Below, one piece after another: positions 45,601 to 53,970 of a stretch of 64,000 nt of DNA. This stretch comes from Candidatus Eiseniibacteriota bacterium (lineage in GTDB: Bacteria > Eisenbacteria > RBG-16-71-46 > CAIMUX01), in assembly GCA_903844735.1 (NCBI GenBank), contig CAIMUX010000053.1, positions 44,003 through 108,002 on the forward strand. The letters are read 5' to 3'. The notes below the pieces were generated by a model. The model did not search any database and was not told the origin of the DNA. It saw nothing but the letters and a program-made list of their open reading frames with translations. Both the position numbers and the translations under genes were made by a program. The stretch's first letter is position 1. Each line of letters starts with the position of its first letter.

Positions 45601-45917
45601 TTCCCTGGAAGCTTCTCGAGAACGAGGATCAAACGGCCGGATCCATGCCACACCAAATCCAAGACGGCCGGAGCAACCCCGGGAGGAAGAGCGAGCAGAC
45701 AGAGCGCTTCGCGCCGGATTGTTGGAAGGGGTCCGGTCTTGACGACCACGGTGGCCCCGGTAATGCTGTCCTGGGCGAGATAGGTACGGCGGCCCCCACG
45801 TCGGCTGATCTGACTGAGCTCGCGGTAGCGGTCGTCCAGTTTCTGGCGCACGCGGATCCTTCCTCCCAGCTCGTACACCCCGCAACCTCTCGTGAGATCG
45901 GGAGTGCTTCCATCCAT
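42648..45917 (-). CDS. Ser/Thr protein kinase fused to NTPase-like and TPR-like regions
   Basis: This protein has 1089 residues. The kinase domain spans about 30-250: Lys60 ('VVVKTG'), Glu70, catalytic loop 'HADLKPQD' (Asp143, Lys145), DFG at 164, and APE at 188-190. The glycine-rich loop is poor, and the usual catalytic-loop Asn is Asp148. Residues about 275-560 look like an STAND/AAA-type ATPase remnant ('RDDTLDRLL', with 'ARPGAGLTRFL' in place of a clear P-loop Lys). Residues about 600-1089 are helical TPR-like repeats. No membrane helix is visible. This layout resembles AfsK/PknK-type signalling kinases. Neighbours are two GAF-Fis proteins, suggesting a shared pathway. Confidence 0.85.
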   Translation of the reverse strand: MDGSTPDLTRGCGVYELGGRIRVRQKLDDRYRELSQISRRGGRRTYLAQDSITGATVVVKTGPLPTIRREALCLLALPPGVAPAVLDLVWHGSGRLILVLEKLPGKSLQEAAPEISVMQVAHLAQAICQCLVSVHRIGWIHADLKPQDIFVLGDSGGLAVRLLDFGFAIDRFADLQGQELGGTPSYLAPELRRGWILDGRADLYSLGVILPELFPRLREDPKWTPILDKLVEEVPARRCPHAVALREELSATFGPAPGADCFPRFGAGPMRGRDDTLDRLLRELRTRPGGRTLVQARPGAGLTRFLQEAVLGVASANGSPTRIIDVPSFHGDRDLAGALDFLEGRRSEGESILCGVADPSPGLRWSGGGCGDRLRAALSHPEWQRLTLAPLDRESLFEIVVAGLGPEGRAARELALELHERAEGDLQRCADGFLHCVRTAGKEDGLGWHVDPALVNEALATWSPTPPEPRLADIPAHLVDPLRLCARAGRSLSERVAQGLLASFAEPGDLALLQEHGYLVAENDERLRFVTKSLFQEPAAAGGERSTDIDVWLNTHYVPDPDLVDEVLGACLRARRIGDVARESSYLAAALERADAQRRWQDGLRLLAYPDLPPRNWTVELVRQQVDTLAQILGSEWSRERLLVIAAMGGQTADATIELPLLEEAASGSDPKATVAALLQLVDRIAGKPGDTTCERHLKRLRALAEVSRGPSPGVLDFIEARRAMAAGKMEAASDSAEKAAVSLRGSGLLYESLNLQLLAVLRFSRDQKAATTTLCEAIATAGDAEMSAQMRYNLALMYNLMGKLELSAACADEGIRAAPDGLSRLRRLGLRTWRAWAWADLDRIEPAREEARALLRTSAVRSSPKHVVMIRLLLGYCHLHHGSGFEAIQEVAQAWEDASHGSPAAQWWDSLRLLVDTLLDLEAWDRVHEHGASISQSTDGNDPLALTTTARANALVAQEKGHLAAAAELLEERRQMVPALENLHARARYLHHLGIVHVAQSLGRLDAAAGERATGLFQEAIEILTTPGNGYYRAQALLGLAGARRAAGDSGGASAALDRAVAGAREIGSRGILAKCLQTRARMHMEGP

Positions 45918-45938
45918 CCGCCGATCTCATGGAGCCCT

Positions 45939-45944
45939 ATTTTA
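45939..45944 (-). promoter_or_regulatory. Possible -10 element of the kinase gene
   Basis: 'TAAAAT' on the minus strand, 22 bases before the start codon. A 'TTTCAT' at a 17-base spacing could serve as -35. The short leader makes it tentative. Confidence 0.3.
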
Positions 45945-46180
45945 CAGCACAGTTCGTGAGTATGAAAGCGAAATAACGCACCGAATTGAAACAATACGCA
46001 GTCGCAACGAACGTCGGCAAATTGGGAGCCCCGGGATCAAATCGACTGCCGGCGATTGAAGCCTGCACCTCGGCAAAGACAGGCAACATCTTGACCCACA
46101 GCTAGTTAGAAGATTGAAAGTCTCCACCCGGAGATAATGTCTTGAGACTCCCGAGGCTCACTCTTGAGACGGGAGGAGAG

Positions 46181-47872
46181 CTAGGGCGTTCCAGATGGTC
46201 GCAAACTCTGCTCTTCCAGCCGTCTCAGCTTCCGGTCCAAGGTGTTTCGGTGGATCTGGAGCAGCCTGGCCGCGCCGGATTTATTTCCCTCCGCTATCAG
46301 GAGAGCATGCCGGACAGCCGCTGCTTCCCAATCCGAGAGCGAGGGACTTGTCCCTCGCCGTGGTCCCCAGTCCTTCTCCTCTGTTTCAGGTCGCAAATTC
46401 ATGCACCGGCGGATCTGACTGGCATCTAGGACCGACTTGGTGGAGAACAGAATTGCCCGCTGCACCACCTGCCGAAGCTCCCGGACATTGCAGGGCCACG
46501 CCTCCATCTGAAGGGCTCCAAGAGCCTCAGGAGAGAAGGTCACCCTTCTTCGCTTTCCCCGCCACCCCGAGAATGTCCTCTCGAAATGGACAACGAGATC
46601 AGGGATGTCCTCGATGCGCTCGCGCAGGGGCGGAATGTCCAACCGGAACCAGTCGTTCCTGGGGAAGCGATTCCGGGAGCGTCTTGTCGGCTCCTTCACC
46701 TTGTCGGCCCACTCTCCATCTGAGGCAAGGATCAGGCGCACGTCAACCCGCGCGTCGCGTCGAGTCCCGTTGGGGCGAAAGATCCCGGATTCTGCCATTA
46801 GAGCGAGAGCGCTGCCCAGACTGCCCCCGAGATGCTGGGCGTTCGTGATGTACAAGGTGCCTCGGTCCGCCAAGCGGATCAGGCCCGGTTCTCCCATCCC
46901 AGCACCAGCCGCGCGACCGAAGAGAAGCTCCTTCAGCAAGCGAGGCCGCACGACCGAGCTATCACCAGCCACGAAGGGTCTTCCCGCCCGGATGCTGGCG
47001 TCGTGAATAGCACGGGCCAAGAGCCGGCGACCGCTGCCCGGCTCGCCCAGGATGATCAAAGGCCGCTCCGTGTTGGCCGCGATCGAAGCCTGTCGCCGCA
47101 GGATCTCCATGGCCGAACTTGACCCAATCAGGCTGCCGAACGGCTGGGCCATGGGTCCTGACTCGCGGCGCAGGTGGGCATTCTCCCGGACCAGTTCCTC
47201 ATGGATCTGCGCACTTTCGAGGGCGGCGGCCGCGGTAGCGCCAACCAGTCTCGCGAGAGGAAGCACACGCTCCTGAAAAGCACCAGGACTCGGGGAGTCG
47301 AGATAGAGAGCCCCGAAATATCCTGAAGTAGTGACCAAGGGGACCCAGACCATCGATCGCATGGGGGCGGTCAGGGTGGTCGCGGCAGGTCCCAGTCGTG
47401 GGTCGGAACGTGCGTCTTCAACGGCGAGGGGCATGTCGTCCGCCCCCTCGATCCGGATCATCCCGCAAAGCTTCTCTGCTATGGAGAGATCCTCACGGGA
47501 AACCCTCATCGCGACGATCGGATCGAAGCTCGTAGGACCTGTCTGACCTAGAAGCAGGGCCCCGCGTGGGACTCCGAAGAGATTGAGAGCAGCGTCCAGA
47601 ATGGTCTCCGCGATTTGTTCCAGCCCGACTGACGGCCGGAGGACCGACATGCGCCTCAGGAATACTTCGAGACCATCCTGAGCAGTTGTCGCGGTCGCGT
47701 AGGAATCAGGCTGGTCGGTGCGGGGGTCGGGCGGCGACGGCTTGGTTTGGGGACTCTCAGTCTGTTTGGATGCCCGGAGGGGTGACGCGCCGAGCATCGA
47801 CGGTTGAAAGGGAGGCTCAACTCCTGCCGCAACGTGCGACCCCTTTCGGGGAATTCTCTGCGATCTCAGCAT
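46181..47872 (-). CDS. GAF-AAA-Fis regulator with degenerate ATPase motifs, copy 2
   Basis: This 563-residue paralogue of the protein at 40.0-41.8 kb has a GAF domain at about 75-225, AAA+ at about 245-480 and a C-terminal Fis-type HTH ('GNKSGAARLLQIHRNTLDRK'). Walker A reads 'GEPGSGRR' (no Lys), Walker B reads 'GTLYITNAQHL' (no Asp-Glu), and no GAFTGA loop is present. The sensor-like 'RNDWFRLDIPPLRERIEDIP' is kept, so the fold is intact. It probably binds DNA and senses a small molecule without ATP-driven activation. It lies upstream of the kinase gene on the same strand, 263 bases away. Confidence 0.85.
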   Translation of the reverse strand: MLRSQRIPRKGSHVAAGVEPPFQPSMLGASPLRASKQTESPQTKPSPPDPRTDQPDSYATATTAQDGLEVFLRRMSVLRPSVGLEQIAETILDAALNLFGVPRGALLLGQTGPTSFDPIVAMRVSREDLSIAEKLCGMIRIEGADDMPLAVEDARSDPRLGPAATTLTAPMRSMVWVPLVTTSGYFGALYLDSPSPGAFQERVLPLARLVGATAAAALESAQIHEELVRENAHLRRESGPMAQPFGSLIGSSSAMEILRRQASIAANTERPLIILGEPGSGRRLLARAIHDASIRAGRPFVAGDSSVVRPRLLKELLFGRAAGAGMGEPGLIRLADRGTLYITNAQHLGGSLGSALALMAESGIFRPNGTRRDARVDVRLILASDGEWADKVKEPTRRSRNRFPRNDWFRLDIPPLRERIEDIPDLVVHFERTFSGWRGKRRRVTFSPEALGALQMEAWPCNVRELRQVVQRAILFSTKSVLDASQIRRCMNLRPETEEKDWGPRRGTSPSLSDWEAAAVRHALLIAEGNKSGAARLLQIHRNTLDRKLRRLEEQSLRPSGTP

Positions 47873-48170
47873 CTTCCTTCATCCGGCGTCTTCTCAAGGT
47901 GGCGGACAACTTCCAAGAGACAGACGAGAGTCATGATTCCGGCAGGCCCGATCAGAATCTGAAGCCTCTCGGGCCTGGCGATCGTGAGCGAGCGGGGCGC
48001 CGCCCTTCCCTACCTCGATCCAGTCGCCGCGTCTTGCTGCTACATAGGCCGCATATGACGGGCGATCCACCCTACTTTGTTGTCACATCTGGACGAGGGA
48101 CCACATAGCGACACGGCCTCATAACTTCAAGCATGCCCGCCTGTCCGCGCGGTCCCGATCCGCGGTCCGG

Positions 48171-49370
48171 TCACGAAGACGGGATCAGATCATCCAGGAA
48201 GAGCATGGCCGGTCGACCCTTTGGGTCCCTGAACCTGTGACCGAGGGCCCATCCGAATCCTAGCACATTGTACAACTCGATCGTCTTCTCTCGCCTCGCC
48301 GGCTTCTGCTCAACATCACCCTGGCGGGCGACCGCGACGTGCAGCTGTGCCATGAAGTCGTTCTGCCCCGCCTCCGCTGGCTCCATGTCCTTTCGGATGC
48401 ACTCTTGGGGGTCCATCGCCAGAGCAATCCCGACCTCTGCCATGTACCGGTGCGTCAGACAGAACGCCGCCGCTCGGAGGGCGTCATGGGACCAGGCGAG
48501 ACAAATCGACCATTCATTGTCGCCCGTGGGTACCGTCTGCGTGACGTCAGCGGGGAGGGCCTGGTCCTCCATGACGACTTGCCGCGCACCGTGCTCGTCG
48601 GACTCGATCTCGAACTGCCGCGTGAGCTCCCAGGAAGCCGGGCGAACCAGGACCCGCGCGATCTGCGCCCCGGACGCCCCCGATAGGCGAATCCGGTTCG
48701 CAGGAAAGCAGCTGCCCTGGATTCTCACGCCGGCCGACACGGAGGTGACATGGTGGTCCCACTGCTTTCGAAGCACCTTGGGACTGACATACGTGGACTT
48801 GATCTCGGCAAGGAGAGAAACCTCGACGCAGTCTTCCCCACACTGGCGGAAGACAAGTGCATCCGGTCCCTCGATCCCAGGTCGATCGGGGTCGCGGGAA
48901 CGAAGGCTGGAGTCGGCGCCGGCGACGCATCGGATGGCTCCTCCAAAGACGAGTTTCCCCTCCAGAGGAAGCCGACCGGCACCCTTCAGAGCCTCGACCA
49001 GATCGGACACGGGTTCTGCGGCCAGAAGCTCTGCTAGTTTCCCCTGGAACTTGATGACCATATGCCCGCAGATGAAGTCGATGCATGCGGCCAATTCCTC
49101 GTCGTCGAGTGGATCCCTCGAGTTAACAGACTTTGTGTCCCATGACGGAAGCAGCGAGCCATGAGCAATGAACCGCTTCAGAAGTTGAAATCTCCGGCGT
49201 GCCTCGATCCCGCGGATGACATCAGTCATGGCCTCATCGAAGATCGCCTCGACGCTGGGGATCGAGCCCGTCGTTCTGGCGTGGCACTCCCGCGTCCGCT
49301 CCAACGCGGCTCGCACATCGCGCGCAAGCTCTTCGCAACAGATATCATCAAGAGCGATCGGACAACCCAT
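48171..49370 (-). CDS. PD-(D/E)XK nuclease-like protein
   Basis: This 399-residue protein starts at an ATG at 49370, with 'GAGGAAAAG' seven bases upstream. Candidate catalytic residues are Asp170 ('EGPDALVF') and Glu189-x-Lys191 ('LLAEIKSTYV'), the spacing of restriction-endonuclease-fold enzymes. The N-terminal 130 residues are helical; the C-terminal part includes 'TIELYNVLGFGWALGHRFRD'. No known family name is assigned. It is the third gene of a minus-strand operon with a gluzincin peptidase and a metallo-beta-lactamase-fold hydrolase, 49 bases after the latter. Probable role: DNA cleavage in defence (inferred). Confidence 0.72.
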   Translation of the reverse strand: MGCPIALDDICCEELARDVRAALERTRECHARTTGSIPSVEAIFDEAMTDVIRGIEARRRFQLLKRFIAHGSLLPSWDTKSVNSRDPLDDEELAACIDFICGHMVIKFQGKLAELLAAEPVSDLVEALKGAGRLPLEGKLVFGGAIRCVAGADSSLRSRDPDRPGIEGPDALVFRQCGEDCVEVSLLAEIKSTYVSPKVLRKQWDHHVTSVSAGVRIQGSCFPANRIRLSGASGAQIARVLVRPASWELTRQFEIESDEHGARQVVMEDQALPADVTQTVPTGDNEWSICLAWSHDALRAAAFCLTHRYMAEVGIALAMDPQECIRKDMEPAEAGQNDFMAQLHVAVARQGDVEQKPARREKTIELYNVLGFGWALGHRFRDPKGRPAMLFLDDLIPSS

Positions 49371-49419
49371 GACTCTTTTCCTCGTTCGAGGGGCATCGGG
49401 CGGCCCCACCGGCCCCGGC

Positions 49420-50643
49420 CTATGCCGTTGTCGTCCAGTCCATCCAGAACTCCCCCTGCGTGAACCCCTTGGGCAGCCGTCCGGCGCGGCGGACATTAGG
49501 TCCAGCCGACACCGGCACCCAGTCGCTTCGAGCAACCCGTCCCCGAGTCTGCCTGCTGAGAGCATCCAGGAGTCTCACATGCGGAATGGAAGACCAGGGT
49601 TTCGTCTGGGTCGAGACCAGGGCCGTCAAGCCTTGACCGGTCATGGCCCGAAGCGCTCTCTTCGGGGTGGCGTTTCCGCTCCCATGGTGAGGGACCTTGA
49701 ATAGCGTCACCCGGTCGAGGCGCTCGTCGGCCCCATCTGCCTCGAGCCACGCCTGCCAATTCCCCCATTGGGCATCCCCAGGGAAAAGCAGGCACTGCCC
49801 GTGGAAGCTCAGAAGAAGCACCAGGCTGGTGTTATTCAATACCGAATCAAGAGCGAAGGCCAAGCCCTCCGTATCGAGGGCGACGGCCTTCCTCATCCGC
49901 TTTTCCTCATCCGGAGAGAGCGCATTCTTGCCGTACTCGCGACGGGTCGCCTTGAAGGTGCTGGAGAAAGGTTCGACCCAGTGTCGGTCCGCCACCCCGT
50001 GAGCAGGGGGCGTCAAGAACCGCTCCCCCGTTGGCAGATCCATGCGGCTCAGGAACGACTCGTCGTCGGGTGGGCCGAGGACTTCTACGCTCAGCCCCGC
50101 GACGCCAGCCGGGGCGCTGAACCTCTCTCCGGCCCTGAGGTAGCGCATCTCAGGGCTTCCCCTAAAACCTCGTCGCAGCACGCGCAATGCTTCGTCGTTT
50201 CCAAGAAGGTTCTGTACAACCGAGAGGAGTGCTGGATTCTTCTGGTTCGTTGCCAAGAGATGCTCGCTAAGGGCTTGGATAATCGCTAGGTGTTTCTGCC
50301 GAAGGCGAACAGCCGCGCGATCGTGCGGGTCCTCGCACCAGGGCATCCAGACTTGGCCCACCTTGATTTTTCCGAAGAGGTCGCGCCCTTCGGCAAACCC
50401 AGAGATATGATCCTGGTGAGTGTGACTTGCCACGACCACGGCAAGGCTTCCTTGGCACTCCTCAAGAACGTTCTCCACGACTTGGCCCAGCGTCCCCACC
50501 TGGCCGGCCGCATGCACTCCGCAGTCCACCAGGATGTGGTGATGCCGGCCTTCGTCTGGAAAGGAAATCAGAAAGCAATCCCCGAAGCCAACACGGTACA
50601 TGCGGACTCGGAGCGCGTTCGGGGCTAACGAGGTGTGGTTCAT
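49420..50643 (-). CDS. ComEC/Rec2-like metallo-beta-lactamase-fold hydrolase
   Basis: This 407-residue soluble protein has no membrane part. The metal motif is His74-x-His76-x-Asp78-His79 ('HTHQDH'). Further ligands are in 'FPGDAQWGNW' and 'VPHHGSGNA', as in the hydrolase domain of ComEC. Such domains act as nucleases or phosphodiesterases. Many stand-alone copies occur in bacterial defence and conflict operons next to peptidases. It starts one base after the peptidase stop codon, so translation is coupled. A later start giving 'MYRVGFGDCFLI' is possible. Its substrate here is unknown. Confidence 0.88.
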   Translation of the reverse strand: MNHTSLAPNALRVRMYRVGFGDCFLISFPDEGRHHHILVDCGVHAAGQVGTLGQVVENVLEECQGSLAVVVASHTHQDHISGFAEGRDLFGKIKVGQVWMPWCEDPHDRAAVRLRQKHLAIIQALSEHLLATNQKNPALLSVVQNLLGNDEALRVLRRGFRGSPEMRYLRAGERFSAPAGVAGLSVEVLGPPDDESFLSRMDLPTGERFLTPPAHGVADRHWVEPFSSTFKATRREYGKNALSPDEEKRMRKAVALDTEGLAFALDSVLNNTSLVLLLSFHGQCLLFPGDAQWGNWQAWLEADGADERLDRVTLFKVPHHGSGNATPKRALRAMTGQGLTALVSTQTKPWSSIPHVRLLDALSRQTRGRVARSDWVPVSAGPNVRRAGRLPKGFTQGEFWMDWTTTA

Positions 50644-50644
50644 G

Positions 50645-52459
50645 TCAGTACCCCCGATGGAGGAGGTTGAAATCTAGGCACAACATGTCTTCCAGCGGAA
50701 GCGGTTTAGTTGAACGAGCATAGGGGGCACCCGCCCACCCAGAGAGCACGCGCTCGGCGTACTGCCGCAACCTTGATAGCCGTACAGCGTCATCCAAGCG
50801 CTTGGGGATCGAGTATCGGACTCGGCCGGCCTCATCAAGAATGATCGTCGCGCCACCTCGAAAGACGAAAGGGGGTGAGGCTGAGTCCTTGGGATCCAGT
50901 GCTTCCACCCGACTCTGGTGCACAAGGAACACATACTCTTGTCGCACCCGCCCGTTCTGTTCGACCCGACAGCTCGGGGCAAAACCCCGGACGTAGAGGG
51001 AGCCGGACGTCAATCCTAGCGCCCTGGCATTCTTGGCGACATGCCCATGGAGGAACCGCCAAGCCTCCGGCCCCAGTGACCGGCGATCGGCAGGGTACCG
51101 GGGGCCGAGCACTTCAGCAAGGCGGACCGGTGCGGCCGACGTGGAGTCGAAAGGTTCCCAGGCGAGCGCGCCTTCGGAAACTGAGGTCACGTCTTCGGAA
51201 CGGATGCCACGCGACTGAAACGCCTCGATCAGGGTATCGCGATAGCGGTAATTGTCCTCAGGCACCAAGTCCCGATCCACCGTCACGAGAGCACGAAGGA
51301 AGTCACCGAAGGTGATGTCAACAGGTGGGCAATAGTCGAGAGCGCGGATGCACATCTTGAGGAAGTGGGACGCGACCTTTGCCGCCTCCCTCGCCAGCCG
51401 CTCGGCTAGATCAGGATGCAGGTCGCCCGGAGACAGCCCGCTCCCGCCGGCGCGAGCAATCCGCATGAGATCGCGCGTGCGTCGGAGGTAGGATGAGAAG
51501 AAAGCATCGAACACAGCGGCCACAAGGATCGCCCCGCGCTCGTGAGGTTCGGAAAGCCGGGCGAGCAAATCTGGTTCCGGAACTCTTCCGAGCGCGGATC
51601 GGAGCGCCTGGCGCATCCCCATGGCCACGCCGAACTGCCGGGCAAGTTCGATCAAGGGGTTCTTGGCGTCCCGTTCAACCTGGATCCGGGGACCGGCCGC
51701 CCCAGGCTTCGCCTCGGGCTCGAGATCGACCCGGTGCAGGAGGCCGCCGGTCCTCTGGATCGTGTCGAGGAGCGCTTCCTTGACCGAGAAGTGCTGGAAG
51801 AGGGCAATGATGTCCGCGAAGGCCTCGTGGAAGGCGGCGGTGTCCGGTCCGCCGGAATAGACATAATGGCTTCGGAGAACATCTACCAGAGCGTGGGTCG
51901 TTTCGTGCGCCACGATGTCGTGGGACAGGCAGGTGAAGACCCGCTGCTTCGGGCCGTCGATCGCACCGTCCGGCCGCGTCTCAAAGTACCCAAAGAGCAG
52001 CGCCCCCAGTTCGCGGCTGTAGTAAGCGTTGGCCGCCTGCATCCCGTGCGGGAAAATCCGAAGGTGTGTCTTCTCATCGACGGCGCTTTCGGGCGGTGTT
52101 TCTTTCCGGCCCTTTCTGAACCGTCCCTCCGCCGGACGCGGGAATCTCCAGCGGACCTCGCGACCAAGAGCGTTCTCGAAGGCCGTTACCGTTTCCCAGG
52201 CCACCGCGTAGACCATTTGCTGATGAAACTCGGGGTTGACCGCGCTCGGATCTAGGCCATTCTGCAGAAGGAGCTCGACCGCATCGAGGTCCACGGGCCG
52301 GTAGTAGCGCCCATTGCTGGCGTCGTAGTCGATGACCGCAATCCGCTGGCCGATGGGGCCAGGCCGAAGCGTCTCATAGGGCACCTGCACTGTCATGTGG
52401 TTGCCGAGGTTCCTCCCCTGGCTAGGATCAAAGGCGTAGACCTTCAACGAACGGTTCAT
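50645..52459 (-). CDS. Gluzincin metallopeptidase-like protein
   Basis: This 604-residue protein starts at an ATG at 52459, with 'GAGGAGG' eight bases upstream. The zinc site is His185-Glu186-x-x-His189 ('VAHETTHALVD') with the downstream glutamate in 'AFHEAFADIIALF' (about 212). This HExxH plus E-pattern marks the thermolysin-like gluzincin clan. No signal peptide is visible, so it probably acts in the cytosol. The C-terminal 250 residues are a separate unrecognised region. It is the first gene of a three-gene operon, one base from the MBL gene. It could activate or switch off its partners by cleavage (inferred). Confidence 0.84.
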   Translation of the reverse strand: MNRSLKVYAFDPSQGRNLGNHMTVQVPYETLRPGPIGQRIAVIDYDASNGRYYRPVDLDAVELLLQNGLDPSAVNPEFHQQMVYAVAWETVTAFENALGREVRWRFPRPAEGRFRKGRKETPPESAVDEKTHLRIFPHGMQAANAYYSRELGALLFGYFETRPDGAIDGPKQRVFTCLSHDIVAHETTHALVDVLRSHYVYSGGPDTAAFHEAFADIIALFQHFSVKEALLDTIQRTGGLLHRVDLEPEAKPGAAGPRIQVERDAKNPLIELARQFGVAMGMRQALRSALGRVPEPDLLARLSEPHERGAILVAAVFDAFFSSYLRRTRDLMRIARAGGSGLSPGDLHPDLAERLAREAAKVASHFLKMCIRALDYCPPVDITFGDFLRALVTVDRDLVPEDNYRYRDTLIEAFQSRGIRSEDVTSVSEGALAWEPFDSTSAAPVRLAEVLGPRYPADRRSLGPEAWRFLHGHVAKNARALGLTSGSLYVRGFAPSCRVEQNGRVRQEYVFLVHQSRVEALDPKDSASPPFVFRGGATIILDEAGRVRYSIPKRLDDAVRLSRLRQYAERVLSGWAGAPYARSTKPLPLEDMLCLDFNLLHRGY

Positions 52460-53152
52460 GTGGCGACTCCTCCTCTCACACACTCCCGCTAGCCTGTCCT
52501 CCGAATCGTCCTTCCGGTGCGCACGGCATAAGCTTCGGCTAGGAACGCCTTCCGGCAGGGATCAACACCCGCAGAGCCGCGGCCGAAGGTTTCCAGCCTC
52601 GTCCGAGACGGGAGTTGAGGTGAATGCCCACAACGTTTCCGAAGCGGACGGCCTCACCCGGCCGCGCTCTTCGCTGCGACCACCACGGAGCTCGGATTCG
52701 ACCGTTGGCCTGGCCCCGGAGGGCAGGCAAGCGTCGACTTAGGGAGAAACCGGCCGCCTTTCCGATCCACAAGTGCATCCCAGCAGCTCCCCACCGAGCC
52801 CCAGGCTTCGACCTCCTTTTCGGCCGCAACCCATGACAGGACCTCCCGCGATCTGAATGTCCCGAAGTATCCGGGGCCCCCGGCTCGTCTTGGTCGTAGC
52901 TCCGCGGGACACAGACGAGACGTCGCGCGTTGACGTCCGGACGCTCATGTGGCGTACCAGCCTTCGGCGCTCCCCTCGACGCGATGCTGAGACTGACTAT
53001 ACCACTTGGCTCGTGGCGCGCATTCAGACGGCGCGCCCTCGTGTCCAACATGCCGGCTCCGCATTCGTTTCCCCCCCCCCTTGCTCTACTCTCCGCGCGA
53101 GCGGCCTCCCGAGCACCACCTCGACCTTATACGACCTTTTGGGCTCACCCCC
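52460..53152. other. Gene-poor region
   Basis: No frame is supported. It contains a run of ten Cs at 53071-53080 just before the promoter of the next gene. Minus-strand promoter signals for the three-gene operon should be here, but none is convincing. Confidence 0.35.
53071..53080. repeat. Ten-base C homopolymer
   Basis: Ten Cs preceded by three Ts, about 75 bases upstream of the -35 element of the small zinc-motif gene. A further run of nine Cs is at 53884-53892. Such tracts can slip during replication. Confidence 0.55.
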
Positions 53153-53182
53153 TTGACACCGCGCCTCGGGCCATTGTACACT
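53153..53182 (+). promoter_or_regulatory. Sigma-70-type promoter of the 75-codon gene
   Basis: Perfect -35 'TTGACA', 18-base spacer, -10 'TACACT'. The hexamers are identical to those of the CBASS operon promoter at 60.0 kb. The predicted transcript has a leader of about 165 bases before the ATG at 53354. Confidence 0.6.
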
Positions 53183-53353
53183 CAGCCTGCCCGCTACTGT
53201 ATCCGGCCCGCCCATACCCCTGTCAACGCTTCACCCACGCCCTCGCGGCCGACGGCGCATGACTCGGGGCCATCGTGGGTGGCTGGCTCTTTCGATGTAT
53301 GACTCGTGCATTCACTTCACCTCGCCGGTTTGACCGGCGCACGGAGGACTCGC

Positions 53354-53581
53354 ATGACCGTCCAGCATCCACATCCCACACCCCGCATTGACCGCCGCCC
53401 TCTCTCCTGCCGCAGCGTTACAGATCTCGATCTAATCGCGTACATCGGCGATCGCTCCCTTACGGCACATGGCCGAGCAGTACAGGAACACATCGACTCG
53501 TGCAGTTACTGTCGTTATCGTCAAGGAGTGTTCAACAGAGCACTCGTTCTACGCTCCACTCGTGCACCACACCACTCCTAG
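53354..53581 (+). CDS. Small zinc-motif (ZAS/HC2-like) protein
   Basis: This 75-residue protein starts at an ATG at 53354, with 'GGAGG' six bases upstream. The only motif is His46-x3-Cys50-x2-Cys53 ('HIDSCSYC'), preceded by a helix 'DLIAYIGDRSLTAHGRAVQE', the exact spacing of zinc-binding anti-sigma domains. There is no membrane segment and no sigma gene next to it. It has its own promoter and terminator, so it is expressed alone. It may bind a sigma factor encoded elsewhere, or be a DNA- or protein-binding regulator of the neighbouring operons. Confidence 0.68.
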   Translation: MTVQHPHPTPRIDRRPLSCRSVTDLDLIAYIGDRSLTAHGRAVQEHIDSCSYCRYRQGVFNRALVLRSTRAPHHS

Positions 53582-53590
53582 TGTCTCCGC

Positions 53591-53621
53591 AGATCGAGCC
53601 CAGCAGGCTCGATCTTCTTTT
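53591..53621 (+). terminator. Intrinsic terminator
   Basis: A perfect 10-base stem ('AGATCGAGCC' / 'GGCTCGATCT'), a 5-base loop, then 'TCTTTT'. It sits 10 bases after the stop of the small zinc-motif gene. Confidence 0.88.
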
Positions 53622-53970
53622 GCTCCCTGGCCACGCCCTGGTTCCCCAACCCACCACACCCCATCCGAGTGCCGTCCTCCCGCGCGTACCGATCGCCGTG
53701 ATCGAACAGCCAAGCACCGCGGCCTCTGTCGGGAACCATGTGAACCGGACTCAGCCCAGAACCATCGGCCTCACGGAGCACCAGGCCAGCACCTTCCTTG
53801 CCCACGTGGTTGGCGCTCCGCGCATCGCGATGGATCCCCGTGCTGCCGTCAGTAACGGCAGGCATGTCAACATCGATTCGCCACCCCCCCCCGATCCGCG
53901 CAGGCGACTCTCTGTCAGAATCCGGCGATGCAGCCTGGGGGCATCTCAGGGCGGCCTGACGAATCGCCGT
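53622..53970. other. Convergent intergenic region
   Basis: It lies between the terminator and the 3' end of the PIN-like gene. A run of nine Cs is at 53884-53892. No supported frame. Confidence 0.4.
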
